Positions 22,026 through 31,812 of a DNA stretch of 64,000 nucleotides are shown piece after piece. The stretch spans positions 1 to 64,000 of the IMG/VR virus record IMGVR_UViG_3300030099_008032, one strand, 5' to 3'. Position 1 is the first letter of the stretch. The number at the start of each line of letters is the position of its first letter. The notes beneath the pieces are model-generated. The model saw nothing but the letters and a program-made list of their open reading frames with translations, was not told the DNA's origin and did not search any database. Position numbers and translations under genes: made by a program. This stretch comes from a virus.

Positions 22026-22868
22026 GTGAGTTTTTTTGACAAACAACAAGAAGTGATTGATATAAAACTAACACAATTTGGAAAAAACCTCCTAAGCAGG
22101 GGAAAATTCAAGCCAGTTTTTTATCAATTTTTTGACGATGGGGTCCTGTATAACTCTGATTTTTGTGGAAATCCAGAAGAGCAAAATCGTTCAGAGGATA
22201 GAATTTTCGAGGCGCCACAGAGAAAAACACAACACCTAGCTTCATCCGTAGATGGAGGCTTCAATGATTTTGAATATGAATCACCGGTTACAGACCCAGA
22301 AAAGGAACTAGCAGTGGTATCGCCAGAGACACATACAACTAACAAGATATTGAGATATCCACTTAGGAATTCAAGTATAGATTCCCAAAACGCGCCTCAG
22401 TTTTATCTTGTTGCAACAGAAAACAAAATAGAATCCTCCAAAGACAAATATATAACTGAAGTTGGCTCTTTTGATGTGCCTCAAATAAATTTTTCTTCTT
22501 CTTATAATATTTCTAGAAACATTCATGACGCTATACCTGTGAATGAGGTTGCAAGTTCGGTAAGAGATTTTAGACGATATTTTGATTTGACATCTAGTAA
22601 AATAGTGTTTTTAAATAATAGCTTTATAGAAGTGTCCGGGGGAGATGTGTCGATAGAACTAGAGGAGTTAAACACTCTAAATGTGTTAGAAAATTTTGAA
22701 ATAGAAGTATTCGAGATACATGAAGTTGAAAATAGAGACACCAAAGAGTCTCTAACTAGGCTTTCCGAGACCAAAGTAAAAGAGCTTTTTGATATAAGCG
22801 TAGATAAAGAAGTTTCAAGCACAAGAATAACTGACCAAAGAAATAGTATATTTGACGGAGACCGCTAA
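22026..22868 (+). CDS. Virion structural protein, 'LTQFGK' N-terminal domain family
   Basis: A 280-residue protein starting at GTG with a strong ribosome site (taggagg, six bases upstream). The N-terminal 45 residues, 'FFDKQQEVIDIKLTQFGKNL' followed by 'RGKFKPVFYQFFDDGVLYN', match a domain seen in structural proteins of many large environmental myophages. A related N-terminus occurs at 29555 in this window. The remainder is acidic and predicted mixed alpha/beta, with no enzyme motif. It lies ten bases behind the giant protein and four bases before the next gene, so all three are probably co-translated parts of one tail substructure. A structural role is likely but the specific part is unknown. 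Confidence 0.6.
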   Translation: MSFFDKQQEVIDIKLTQFGKNLLSRGKFKPVFYQFFDDGVLYNSDFCGNPEEQNRSEDRIFEAPQRKTQHLASSVDGGFNDFEYESPVTDPEKELAVVSPETHTTNKILRYPLRNSSIDSQNAPQFYLVATENKIESSKDKYITEVGSFDVPQINFSSSYNISRNIHDAIPVNEVASSVRDFRRYFDLTSSKIVFLNNSFIEVSGGDVSIELEELNTLNVLENFEIEVFEIHEVENRDTKESLTRLSETKVKELFDISVDKEVSSTRITDQRNSIFDGDR

Positions 22869-22871
22869 AAG

Positions 22872-25800
22872 ATGCCACAAAACTTTGACTTCGAAGTGCC
22901 GTTCCCAGACTATAGTGTGGAGAGGATTGTTTTTGAAGAAAAAAAAGTAACCTTACTTTGTTCAATGATGAGACCTCGAAACCAGAATAATTCAAGTTGG
23001 TTTTTATCGAGCAGGTTTCATCAATATATAAAGGTGTTTTTTGTAGTAAGCGAAAAGTTATCAGAAGAGCAGCTGATTAAATATAACTATCCGCAGTTCA
23101 GGGTTTCGGAGTGGTCATCAGCCTTAGAGGTGCCCCTTGAATCCTGGGAAGCTTGTACAGAAATTAACGAAGGTAGCAACGGCCGCCCAGCAATATTTGG
23201 AAGAACGATAACTAGCTTAGAAGAACTGGTACAACAAAAGCAGTTGCTTCAACAAAATTTATACGCATCTATTAACGATGATGCAGTAACACAAGAGAAT
23301 ATCGTAGGTTCAATATCTAGTGACCACTATTTTGAAGTTGAGGTAGATTTCCCTTCTATAGAAAAATTAGACTTGGACGCTTACAGTAGCTCTTCTCTTG
23401 ACGTTTTTTCTTTTATGCATATAGATGTTGAAAGAATGAAAGAAGATTTCAACTTAGGTGTAAATGCTGGTGAGATTATTGGCATCGGCGGCCGCTTTAA
23501 GTACGACAAATGCTTGAGAAAAGTAGACGAAGATATGCCCAGCGAAAGACTAGAGGTCATCGAAAACGTAAATGCACTTTTCAGGGAAAACGGCAGTGCA
23601 TATAGCGGCATGGCGCACTACCATAGAGACGAAGACGGCGAACGCGGCCCTGGTGGCTATGTTGGTTGGATGTCCGGACCCGGTCCCGGCCTCGGCTTTC
23701 CAGGGGTGGTAGAGGAGATGGAGAATAGAGAGAGGCTCACGGCGCGCCCAGTTAAGAATACAAAAGTTGTCTATAACCTTGTACATAACCCGCTAGATTA
23801 CACAGGTCAGTCGCTTTTGGGTAACAGAAATTTACAAAACACATACGACGGGTATGAGATTGGCCAATCTTTTGGCTTAGGTCTCTTGGCCCCCGTTAAT
23901 ACTCCTCATGTTTCCTTGGGAGAAGAGTTGATAGCCCACGTCCGCGCACAAATAGGCCAAATTGGCATGGTTGGAGATATAGGAACTTCAATATATAGAG
24001 AAAAATTAGAGAATGCCGCAATAGGCTCAATAAGAAATAGTAAATTTAGCGTGATGGATACTTCTGTCGACCCCGACCTTTTATCTTCCTTGATAACAGA
24101 ACCGTTTACCGACAGGACACATTACCTGTCTATAATGACGATTAATTGTGATGATGTGCTAATGCACAATTCTAGATTCGGTCACATATTCCGCAATATT
24201 ATGGAAAATACACTACCTGAAATATCCAACCCAATCCTTGACGACATGATTGCGCTTTGTGAAATTTCCGATTTTACAGTAAAAAGAAGAAGAGTAACAA
24301 GAATGCCATTATCTAATAATTTTTCGTCAACGGGTAAAAGGGAAGAATACGACTCTGATGAGCCTAGAAAGTTAATGATTTACTGCCCCGGCGATTCAGA
24401 GCCCGATAATGTACGAGCTGGCTTCTCAATAGCAACCAGAGAGAATCAAAGGTGCTCAATAAGTCAGTCGCAATCTCCAGATAGGCTCAAAAGGGTGTAC
24501 CAATTTAAAGATTATGACCTCTGGGAGAACATAGACTATGGAACTTACGAATACATAGTAAGCATCAACTTCAAAGACGGCGTAAGGGAATATCTTGTCA
24601 GTCTGTATCAGGAATATTCTCGTTTTCTTGCAGAATATTTAGACTTTGTAAAGGAGGCGTCAATACCATATTTGGACTACAGGAACTCAGACTACTACCA
24701 GGGTCATCAATTTGAAGACTTATTTGCTGAGCGCGTTGCCCAAAGGCAGTTTAGGAGTTCTGGAAATTATATAATTGGCCAAGATAGATTTACAAGAGAA
24801 TTTGCACAAGCAAAAAACAGGGGGGACCTTCCTCCTCAATCGGTCGAAAATATTGTTAATGTATACCTGAGAACACTGATTATACTTGGGATAACACCTT
24901 TTAGCCTTAGTCTTCTCGACCCAAACGCGGCCGTACAACAAGAAGACATGAGAACACTTTTGCTCGAAAAGCTCAAAGTAAATAAAGCCACCTTAAAAAC
25001 TTATGAATTTTTCTATGAACTCTTCTCTTACACATTAAAAGTTTTAGAGAAAGTCACATTTTTAAGAAAATACAGCAGATACTCACAGCTGAACTTTGAC
25101 AGCTCTTCAAAGTCTTTAAAATCAACCATTGACGTTCCTTCAAACCAAGTATCGCTAGAAGCTCCGTGCAATGCTTCGGTTAATACTATTCCTAAAAATG
25201 CAATTTTAGTGGAACCAGCAATTCCAATAGTAGGAGATGTTGTTGAGATACCAGGGGCTTTTTCTCCCAACGCAGGTCTGGGTGCAGTATTTTCAATAAG
25301 AAATTTTCGCGGTGGCTTAAATTCAGATAATCCCAATTTTCGGGCAATAAGCGGCAACCGTATAGAAATTGTTTCCCCTGTTGAGGTTTTTGATGGTTCG
25401 GTTTCTAGGGCGGATGCAGAAGCAAGAATTTTCGCAGCAATAGAAGCATCAACAGTGGGCTCTATTGATATTCCTGGTAGAGAGCTTATGAGAGACCCTT
25501 TAAAGCTTTTCAATAACACCATGGCATCCCAGGGGGGCATCACCTTTGAATCTATGGCAACAAAGATTATGGTTATAAGGGAAGACGAGACGACAAGCGA
25601 GAAAAACAACCACATGAACGTAGACATGCAGAAAACTCTTTTAACAGAAATATTGAACTCTGAATCCGGTGAAGATTTTGAAAAGAGGATTGATGATGTG
25701 TATAAGGATTATTACTACACAAAGGAGGGTCTGGGGACCTTGTTTGATACAGTAAAGAGTGTTATGACGATTGCAAAAGTTTCACAAAAAATAAGCACAA

Positions 25801-26186
25801 AGTCTACGTTTAAGGATATAGTCATGTCCGGAGATACCGAGTCAGACTACAGGCACAATCAGCGCGACCGACGGAATTCCGCAAGAACATCAATTATGGA
25901 TATTGGTTTTGTTTTAAGTAAGTATGTTATAGGCTCTGGCCTTCAAATCTCTGGGGCAGATTCAAATATTGGTATATATATTCCAGAATCCAAATTACCA
26001 GCCGGATTACATTTAGTTAATAAAATAGTAGTTTCCTCTGGTTCACTGAACGGTGCAGTAGCTCAAAGCAATTCCCCTACTCGACGGGCTTCAACAAGCG
26101 CAACCACCCCTACAGGCACAGGTGCACAAACATCTGGACGTACCACTAGTTCAAATTATGGAGGAGGAGGAGGTTCTAGTTACTAA
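22872..26186 (+). CDS. Large virion structural protein, unrecognised (1104 aa)
   Basis: I do not recognise a family. The protein is 1104 residues with no signal peptide or membrane segment. It starts four bases after the previous stop. Residues 560-720 look helical and aromatic-rich (repeated Tyr/Phe in '.LVSLYQEYSRFLAEYLDFVKEA'). The C-terminus is Ser/Thr-rich and ends in a Gly-run 'YGGGGGSSY', which looks like a flexible linker end. Its place between the 280- and 1089-residue structural genes suggests a baseplate or tail component. No catalytic signature is visible. Confidence 0.5.
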   Translation: MPQNFDFEVPFPDYSVERIVFEEKKVTLLCSMMRPRNQNNSSWFLSSRFHQYIKVFFVVSEKLSEEQLIKYNYPQFRVSEWSSALEVPLESWEACTEINEGSNGRPAIFGRTITSLEELVQQKQLLQQNLYASINDDAVTQENIVGSISSDHYFEVEVDFPSIEKLDLDAYSSSSLDVFSFMHIDVERMKEDFNLGVNAGEIIGIGGRFKYDKCLRKVDEDMPSERLEVIENVNALFRENGSAYSGMAHYHRDEDGERGPGGYVGWMSGPGPGLGFPGVVEEMENRERLTARPVKNTKVVYNLVHNPLDYTGQSLLGNRNLQNTYDGYEIGQSFGLGLLAPVNTPHVSLGEELIAHVRAQIGQIGMVGDIGTSIYREKLENAAIGSIRNSKFSVMDTSVDPDLLSSLITEPFTDRTHYLSIMTINCDDVLMHNSRFGHIFRNIMENTLPEISNPILDDMIALCEISDFTVKRRRVTRMPLSNNFSSTGKREEYDSDEPRKLMIYCPGDSEPDNVRAGFSIATRENQRCSISQSQSPDRLKRVYQFKDYDLWENIDYGTYEYIVSINFKDGVREYLVSLYQEYSRFLAEYLDFVKEASIPYLDYRNSDYYQGHQFEDLFAERVAQRQFRSSGNYIIGQDRFTREFAQAKNRGDLPPQSVENIVNVYLRTLIILGITPFSLSLLDPNAAVQQEDMRTLLLEKLKVNKATLKTYEFFYELFSYTLKVLEKVTFLRKYSRYSQLNFDSSSKSLKSTIDVPSNQVSLEAPCNASVNTIPKNAILVEPAIPIVGDVVEIPGAFSPNAGLGAVFSIRNFRGGLNSDNPNFRAISGNRIEIVSPVEVFDGSVSRADAEARIFAAIEASTVGSIDIPGRELMRDPLKLFNNTMASQGGITFESMATKIMVIREDETTSEKNNHMNVDMQKTLLTEILNSESGEDFEKRIDDVYKDYYYTKEGLGTLFDTVKSVMTIAKVSQKISTKSTFKDIVMSGDTESDYRHNQRDRRNSARTSIMDIGFVLSKYVIGSGLQISGADSNIGIYIPESKLPAGLHLVNKIVVSSGSLNGAVAQSNSPTRRASTSATTPTGTGAQTSGRTTSSNYGGGGGSSY

Positions 26187-26213
26187 TAAGTAATTTTATC
26201 TAGATTTAAAACT

Positions 26214-29200
26214 ATGGCACACGACAACGACAACGACCCAAGAGAAAACCCTTGTACAGATGAGTTACTCGATGACCCAACAGGAACTGACCCGCCCGGG
26301 AATCTCCCACCTCCTGGTGGGGGCTTTGAGGCTGAGCCGCCTCAGCCGCCGCGACCGCCCGCGGGCGAGCAACCATTTCCAAGCCCAGCGCGAAATGAAG
26401 ATTTTTCTAACCCTGGCGCCCCTGACCCTGCCGCACCAGACAGGATGGAGGACAACGCTGCTATCAACGAGATTGGTTTCTCTTCTGCAACTAGAGAGGT
26501 TTCAACTTTTAATGGTCGAAACTTTGTACCTTTGGCTTCTTTGTATAATAGCTTGCTTGGAAGCACATCATACAATTTTAATCACACAGCAGTTAAATCT
26601 GCGGCCGCCACTGTTGGTACTACTCCCCAAGCCAATCCCGGAGATAATTTTAGAGAATCAATGTTAAGCTTTTTTACTGACGGCGGCGACGTCGATGAAA
26701 TTGCAAAAGAGATTGAGAGAATAGACCTGCAATTTGAAGAAGGAATTTTCCAAGACCGATTTCCAGGCCCTGGTGCATTCATGCTTCGACATAAAAGAGA
26801 GACATTCTTTTATTCTCCGTTCGGTCGCGACCCAAGTCATGTGAATTTTCAAAATAGTAACGTTTTTGGATTCAACATACCATTTGAGGCACTAGACCGA
26901 ATGGTCCGACCTAGGAGCGACCCAGCCAACCTAGTAATAGAGGGAGAATCTCGTAGTGCCTTGTTTGAACAATATATTTTTAAGTTTAGAGAAGACACTT
27001 ATTTAAATGCAACATCGCCAAATCGAGAAGCAGAAACTTATGTAGATACAATGCCTGCAGGAATAAAAAAAGAAGAATTTTACGATATTTTTTGCCTTGG
27101 GAGCCGCTCCTCTGCGTGGCGAACTATTAGCGAAGACCTAAGCCAAGAGGCCAAAGATTTCTACAGACCTGGGCTTTTTAGGTTTCCTTTGAACGATGAA
27201 AAACATATTTTTTCTGATTTTTGCTTCGATGCTCCCGCCTCTTTTTATGAAAAGGAAGTAAATAATATTTTAATTTCTCCTTCGCACATGGCGGATGTAG
27301 AGGCAGAAGTAAAAAATCCATCTTTCTATTCAGAGTCCGAGCTTCTTATATCTGAGTCTGAAATTCCTAATATATATAAGTTTTATGATGCAAAGCAGAC
27401 TATTAAAAATTTAACGGAGAGAACAGAAGATGGTACAATAAGAGACATAGACGGCCTCACGGAACAGCAAGAGTCCTCACTGTCTGCAGCCCGCCGAGTT
27501 ATTCAATCGTACACAGACATAAACGAGAGAGATAATGTATACCAGACGCCAGAAGTGCTGAAGTTTACTCACAGAAAAGTCGAAAAGCTTAAAGAAATAA
27601 ATGATTTAATTTTTAAAAAAAGAACTTTAAAAAGAAAAGATACATCACTTGCCCAATTTTTAGATGAAGATATAGATATTACACCTGAAAATTACGTCAG
27701 AATCAAAATTAGCTCCTCCGAGATTGGAATAGTTAATAATTTTTTGAAAAAAAATAACTTGGATTTAGCAATACTAGAATATATATCATCCCCGGCCGGC
27801 CCAGACGGAAAAAGGAGAATCACAAGTCTTTTAGACGACAAATTTATTACAAATGATTTAAATCCAACTTCAGAGGGGACGGTTGATATAACAAACAATG
27901 ATGTTGTTGTCAACAATATTAAACTTGATTTTCATCCAAAGTTTTCAACGCAAGGTCTCGGGCCGATTGTAGGAAAAATACAAAATGACCAAATAAATAT
28001 CGAAGAGTATCCCTTGAAGTACGATAACTGGGATAACAAACAGCTGCTGTCTCTTGACACCTTAATACAAAAAAATGTATTTATGGACCAGTTAAATTCC
28101 TATATTGCAGAAACAGGAATCCAAAGAAATTTTCATGACATGATGTCAGGAAAAAAAGCATACTCAGAGGTAATAGGGTATAAGGTTTTAAAATATAAAG
28201 CACTCTCAGAAGAAGAATTTAGCAATCGGCAGAGCATTTTAGATAGTGACAGGGCAAATCGTAGCCCTTTTGCTCCACGAGAATTAGCTTCCCCGCGCGA
28301 GCTAGTGCAGACATTTTATTTTATGGACTCCGACGGAGTTGAAGAATTTGAGTATATAGATTCTCAAGTTGTGCCCGGTAGAGAGTATGAATACGAAATA
28401 TATACAATAAATTTTGTTATTGCAACAGACTACAGATATATACGAAGCCAAACATATTTTAACTGGCAACGCCCCACGGGACTGGAAGGCACCCCCCTAG
28501 TGTCAGAAGAGGGTTTGCGTAGAATTTATCCGGGTATTGATGATGTGCGCCACAGCGCCATCACCTTAGGCATAATTTCAGATAAAAACCTCTGCTTGAT
28601 TCCTGCGCCGTTTTTTAAGAAAACTATCCGTCCGGAAGATGCACGCCCAATGGCCCCACAGGTTACTTTTTTGCCATATCAAGGTGTCGAAGATAAGTTT
28701 GCAATATTGTTTGATACAAACTATGGAGAAGTAAGAGAAAACAGAATATGGTTTAGAACAGGCGTTCAAAACTATAAAATAAACTTTAAAACAGATACAC
28801 TGCCATCGCACTTCTTGTGTGTAAGGATAGAGGAAGAGCCTAGCCGGTGGCAGGATTTTTATACCTCTAGAACCAGAAGAGACTTTGTTGTGCCTTCATA
28901 TGGCAAGACTGGCTTTCTTATGCAAGACATAGAGCCAAACAAAACTTATTATTATGTTTTTCGTGCCCTTGATAATTATGACCCGTCCGAAGATGGAGAA
29001 TTGCCAAAAGATTTGTCGAGTCTACCAGATGTCAAGGCCATAAGCTCTAATCCAACATCTATATATAAGGTAAGGATTGTTAGTTATGATGCTGGAATTT
29101 TCATGGAACTAGATGTACATGAGATGAATCCTAGCTCAAGCAAGTTTGTTAAAAAGTTTGAAAACATACTTAAGATATCACCAGCAATGAGGCAAAAAGT

Positions 29201-29483
29201 TATAAACTTCACCCGGGTGCTAAACATTGAAGCATCTGAAGATGAAAGTACAATGAACAGACTAAGAAAGGAGCTGCAGCTAATTAATCCTGGAGACAAT
29301 TTTGAGTTCCAAAAATCAGCACCTCAACTGGGCTTATTGTCCCTTGGGCCATCGCAGCCTACGCGTTCAGTTTGGGGGAGAAAATTTAAATTTAGAATAA
29401 CGTCAAAAAAGACAGGAAAGAAGATAGATTTGAATATCGGGTTTAAGCAAAGCAAGGACCCTTCACCCGAACCGCTTTCTTGA
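26214..29483 (+). CDS. Large virion structural protein with proline-rich head and FN3-like C-terminus (1089 aa)
   Basis: The first 70 residues are Pro/Asp-rich and probably disordered. The middle is helical. The C-terminal third contains segments resembling fibronectin type III/Ig strands: 'REYEYEIYTINFV' near residue 725 and 'MQDIEPNKTYYYVFRALD' near 910, each followed by a short beta region. FN3-like domains are common on phage tail and baseplate surfaces. The ATG at 26214 has no evident ribosome site, unlike its neighbours, so its translation may depend on coupling or be weak. A second frame is open inside the 5' end but is judged a shadow. The virion role is inferred from context. Confidence 0.5.
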   Translation: MAHDNDNDPRENPCTDELLDDPTGTDPPGNLPPPGGGFEAEPPQPPRPPAGEQPFPSPARNEDFSNPGAPDPAAPDRMEDNAAINEIGFSSATREVSTFNGRNFVPLASLYNSLLGSTSYNFNHTAVKSAAATVGTTPQANPGDNFRESMLSFFTDGGDVDEIAKEIERIDLQFEEGIFQDRFPGPGAFMLRHKRETFFYSPFGRDPSHVNFQNSNVFGFNIPFEALDRMVRPRSDPANLVIEGESRSALFEQYIFKFREDTYLNATSPNREAETYVDTMPAGIKKEEFYDIFCLGSRSSAWRTISEDLSQEAKDFYRPGLFRFPLNDEKHIFSDFCFDAPASFYEKEVNNILISPSHMADVEAEVKNPSFYSESELLISESEIPNIYKFYDAKQTIKNLTERTEDGTIRDIDGLTEQQESSLSAARRVIQSYTDINERDNVYQTPEVLKFTHRKVEKLKEINDLIFKKRTLKRKDTSLAQFLDEDIDITPENYVRIKISSSEIGIVNNFLKKNNLDLAILEYISSPAGPDGKRRITSLLDDKFITNDLNPTSEGTVDITNNDVVVNNIKLDFHPKFSTQGLGPIVGKIQNDQINIEEYPLKYDNWDNKQLLSLDTLIQKNVFMDQLNSYIAETGIQRNFHDMMSGKKAYSEVIGYKVLKYKALSEEEFSNRQSILDSDRANRSPFAPRELASPRELVQTFYFMDSDGVEEFEYIDSQVVPGREYEYEIYTINFVIATDYRYIRSQTYFNWQRPTGLEGTPLVSEEGLRRIYPGIDDVRHSAITLGIISDKNLCLIPAPFFKKTIRPEDARPMAPQVTFLPYQGVEDKFAILFDTNYGEVRENRIWFRTGVQNYKINFKTDTLPSHFLCVRIEEEPSRWQDFYTSRTRRDFVVPSYGKTGFLMQDIEPNKTYYYVFRALDNYDPSEDGELPKDLSSLPDVKAISSNPTSIYKVRIVSYDAGIFMELDVHEMNPSSSKFVKKFENILKISPAMRQKVINFTRVLNIEASEDESTMNRLRKELQLINPGDNFEFQKSAPQLGLLSLGPSQPTRSVWGRKFKFRITSKKTGKKIDLNIGFKQSKDPSPEPLS

Positions 29484-29512
29484 ATATTAAAAGCATTATT
29501 TTAATTTGAATA

Positions 29513-29526
29513 ACTATTTATTAATG
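29513..29526 (+). promoter_or_regulatory. Candidate late promoter (copy 2 of motif)
   Basis: ACTATTTATTAATG lies in a 71-base gap, 28 bases before the ATG at 29555. It begins a cluster of five structural and J-domain genes. It shares the ACTATTTA(C/T)TA core with six other cluster-boundary copies. An AT-only inverted repeat (ATTAAAA/TTTTAAT, near 29485-29504) lies just upstream but has no T-run, so it is not called as a terminator. Confidence 0.5.
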
Positions 29527-29554
29527 AATTTTAGCTTATAAAGAGGAGTTATGT

Positions 29555-30631
29555 ATGGCTTTTTTAGATAATTCGGGAGATATAATACTAGATGCGGTCT
29601 TGACCGATGCAGGCCGCCAAAGAATGGCAAGGGGTAATTTTAAGATTACAAAGTTTGCCCTGGGGGATGAAGAGATAAATTATGGTCTATACAATTCAAA
29701 TCACCCAAGTGGCTCAGCTTTTTATGATTTAACAATCATGCAAACGCCTGTTTTGGAGGCTTTTACTGATAACGCCTCTATGATGAAAAGCCGACTAGTC
29801 ACAATGATTAGGAATAATATACTTTTCTTGCCAACACTTAAGCTTAATAACGATTCCGATAATAAAACAGCATTGCACTCAGATAAGGTTTATTACCTTT
29901 TGGCAGATGTCAAAACCCAAGAAGATATAAATGACGCAAACCTTGCTGAGCACCGCAATTTCTTGTCAGGATTCCTCAGAGGCCATGGGGTGAAGAACAT
30001 AAATTCAGACCCAACTAATCACATAGCAATAGACCAAGGAATTGACAGTACAGATGGCGGAATAACCTATAAAACGATTATGCCTGAAGACCTAGTAGAA
30101 ACAGCATATATAATAAGAGCAGACCACAGACTTCTTAGAATAAATGTCCCAGACGCAACATTAAATACTGCAAATACCGCCTTGGTGAATCAATTTGTTG
30201 ACGATGATGGGATTGCTACCTATTACGTTTCACTAGGGGATAGGAATGGCGCCGTCGAGCAAAATCCGACACCTGACTTTAGTTCACCATTCAAGGATGA
30301 GCGTCACCGCGGCAACGTTGCAATTGGAAACGCCTCGCTTTTTAATGACGACGTCGCCGGAAACGACAAGGCTGCAATAAATGAAGCTTTCGCGGGCCCC
30401 CTTGGAAGTATTCTAAGAATATATCCTAGAACGTCAGTGCATGTACAAAATAGTGAAACTTTGTTCGATGAAATTGGGCAAGTTGGCACAGGTAATCTTC
30501 AAATCACGAGCCAAGACCACGATAAGCTAACGAGTTGGAAATATATTGATACGGTGATTAACGTGGTTGGAGTTACAACAGGTTACTCTATAGACATACC
30601 AATTAGAATAGTTAGAAAAGTAGTAAGTTAA
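29555..30631 (+). CDS. Virion structural protein, 'LTDAGRQRMARG' N-terminal domain family
   Basis: A 358-residue protein with a good ribosome site (aaagaggag). A second in-line ATG at 29551 is out of frame. The N-terminus has 'FLDNSGDIILDAVLTDAGRQ' followed by 'RMARGNFKITKFALGDEEINY', a domain found at the start of many myophage structural proteins. It is similar in pattern to the N-terminus of the 280-residue protein at 22026. The middle and C-terminal parts are beta-rich (terminal 'VGVTTGYSIDIPIRIVRKVV'). It heads a run of structural genes and follows a candidate late promoter. Probably a tail-surface or baseplate component; the exact role is unknown. Confidence 0.6.
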   Translation: MAFLDNSGDIILDAVLTDAGRQRMARGNFKITKFALGDEEINYGLYNSNHPSGSAFYDLTIMQTPVLEAFTDNASMMKSRLVTMIRNNILFLPTLKLNNDSDNKTALHSDKVYYLLADVKTQEDINDANLAEHRNFLSGFLRGHGVKNINSDPTNHIAIDQGIDSTDGGITYKTIMPEDLVETAYIIRADHRLLRINVPDATLNTANTALVNQFVDDDGIATYYVSLGDRNGAVEQNPTPDFSSPFKDERHRGNVAIGNASLFNDDVAGNDKAAINEAFAGPLGSILRIYPRTSVHVQNSETLFDEIGQVGTGNLQITSQDHDKLTSWKYIDTVINVVGVTTGYSIDIPIRIVRKVVS

Positions 30632-30647
30632 ATATTAGGAGCATATA

Positions 30648-31811
30648 ATGGCCAATACATTTTTTAAAAGTTTTGCAGAGAATGACAGAACTAGCACAAG
30701 AACCCTTTTGCACGAGAATATACCAATCACTGGGACTATAGTTTCAGGCACTTATACGAATGCAGACAAGACAGCACAGAAAAATATAAAATCTTTTTCT
30801 CATGGAATGTTTAAGTCGGTGTATGACTACCCGTATGCTAGTTCTTCTGCTAATCATATATTTGACGTTTCATATGGCATCTTGACTTCTGCCTCCTTTA
30901 TACATTATGGGGGAACTAAGCTAGGCCATGCAACCAACAAAGACGGAAATGCGGCACTTGATTTATTTGACTACGACATAAGAAATATAGTAACAGGCTC
31001 AGAATTTGGGCAAATGTTAGATAAAAAGAGCAACCTCTATTCTCAGATGGCACAAATTTTAATGGGCTTTAATACGGACGGTGACGTTCGTCTTTTTGAT
31101 TTGGACGGAAACTTATCGGCCGGCCGCAAAATAGGGTCCGCATTTTTTATCAACCTTTCAAGGTTAATAGTTAAGGACGAAATTAAAAAGGGGACCTTTT
31201 CTCTAACTATGGGTTCGGCTAACTCTTATGATGCACCCTTTGCGTCAACATTCACCCTTGCTGATTTGGAGGCTGGAAATAAATATTTCACTAATTCTCC
31301 CGCCGGCGAATTTGGGATATTATATACTGGCTCGTCCGCGGACGGAACAACGTTTGGGGACTCACGAGGCTTAATATTTTACCAAGCCGGCGTGGCTGTG
31401 ATACCTGCTGCGTCAAACGTGGCCGGAGGGGATATGGTCAACGCTGTTTGGCAATCAAACGGACAAACAAAAGTCCAAACACTGGTAACCGCTTCTATGG
31501 ATACAGTCGCAGATAGCTTTCTGCACAGACTTGATAAGGTTCAATTTAATAATACAACAGAGTTAAACTCAACAATATACTTTTGCAGAGCAAACCACAA
31601 TGAATTTAATTACAGCTCTAACCCAACATACCTTAGTCAGAGCAAAATAGTAGTAAAGGGAGACAATGTCTTGGCACCACCGCGCTCTTATGTCACGACT
31701 GTTGGACTTTATTCTGCTGACAATGAGCTTCTCGCGGTTGCTAAGCTGTCAGAGCCCTTAAGAAAAGACCCAACAAACGAACTAACATTACGAGTTAGAT
31801 TGGACTACTAA
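30648..31811 (+). CDS. Virion structural protein, paralogue A of a tandem pair
   Basis: A 387-residue protein with ribosome site taggagc before the ATG. The C-terminal 85 residues resemble the C-terminus of the next protein in order and spacing: an 'NYSSNPTYL' segment, 'LAPPRSYVTTVGLYS.DNELLAVAKLSEPL.K', then a terminal 'LRVRLDY'. The shared C-terminus suggests the two proteins assemble together or occupy equivalent positions. The N-terminal parts differ. No enzymatic motif, signal peptide or membrane segment is seen. Proteins with the N-terminus 'FFKSFAENDR' occur in large environmental myophages as structural components; that recall is from memory, not a search. Confidence 0.55.
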   Translation: MANTFFKSFAENDRTSTRTLLHENIPITGTIVSGTYTNADKTAQKNIKSFSHGMFKSVYDYPYASSSANHIFDVSYGILTSASFIHYGGTKLGHATNKDGNAALDLFDYDIRNIVTGSEFGQMLDKKSNLYSQMAQILMGFNTDGDVRLFDLDGNLSAGRKIGSAFFINLSRLIVKDEIKKGTFSLTMGSANSYDAPFASTFTLADLEAGNKYFTNSPAGEFGILYTGSSADGTTFGDSRGLIFYQAGVAVIPAASNVAGGDMVNAVWQSNGQTKVQTLVTASMDTVADSFLHRLDKVQFNNTTELNSTIYFCRANHNEFNYSSNPTYLSQSKIVVKGDNVLAPPRSYVTTVGLYSADNELLAVAKLSEPLRKDPTNELTLRVRLDY

Positions 31812-31812
31812 A

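Noticed and set aside
26260-26667. 135-codon frame overlapping the 5' end of the 1089-residue gene
   Set aside because: It lies in another frame of a Pro-rich region, has odd Leu/Arg-rich composition and no ribosome site; the longer frame continues with sensible composition for over a thousand codons.
29485-29504. AT-only inverted repeat after the 1089-residue gene as a terminator
   Set aside because: Seven A/T pairs are weak and no T-run follows.
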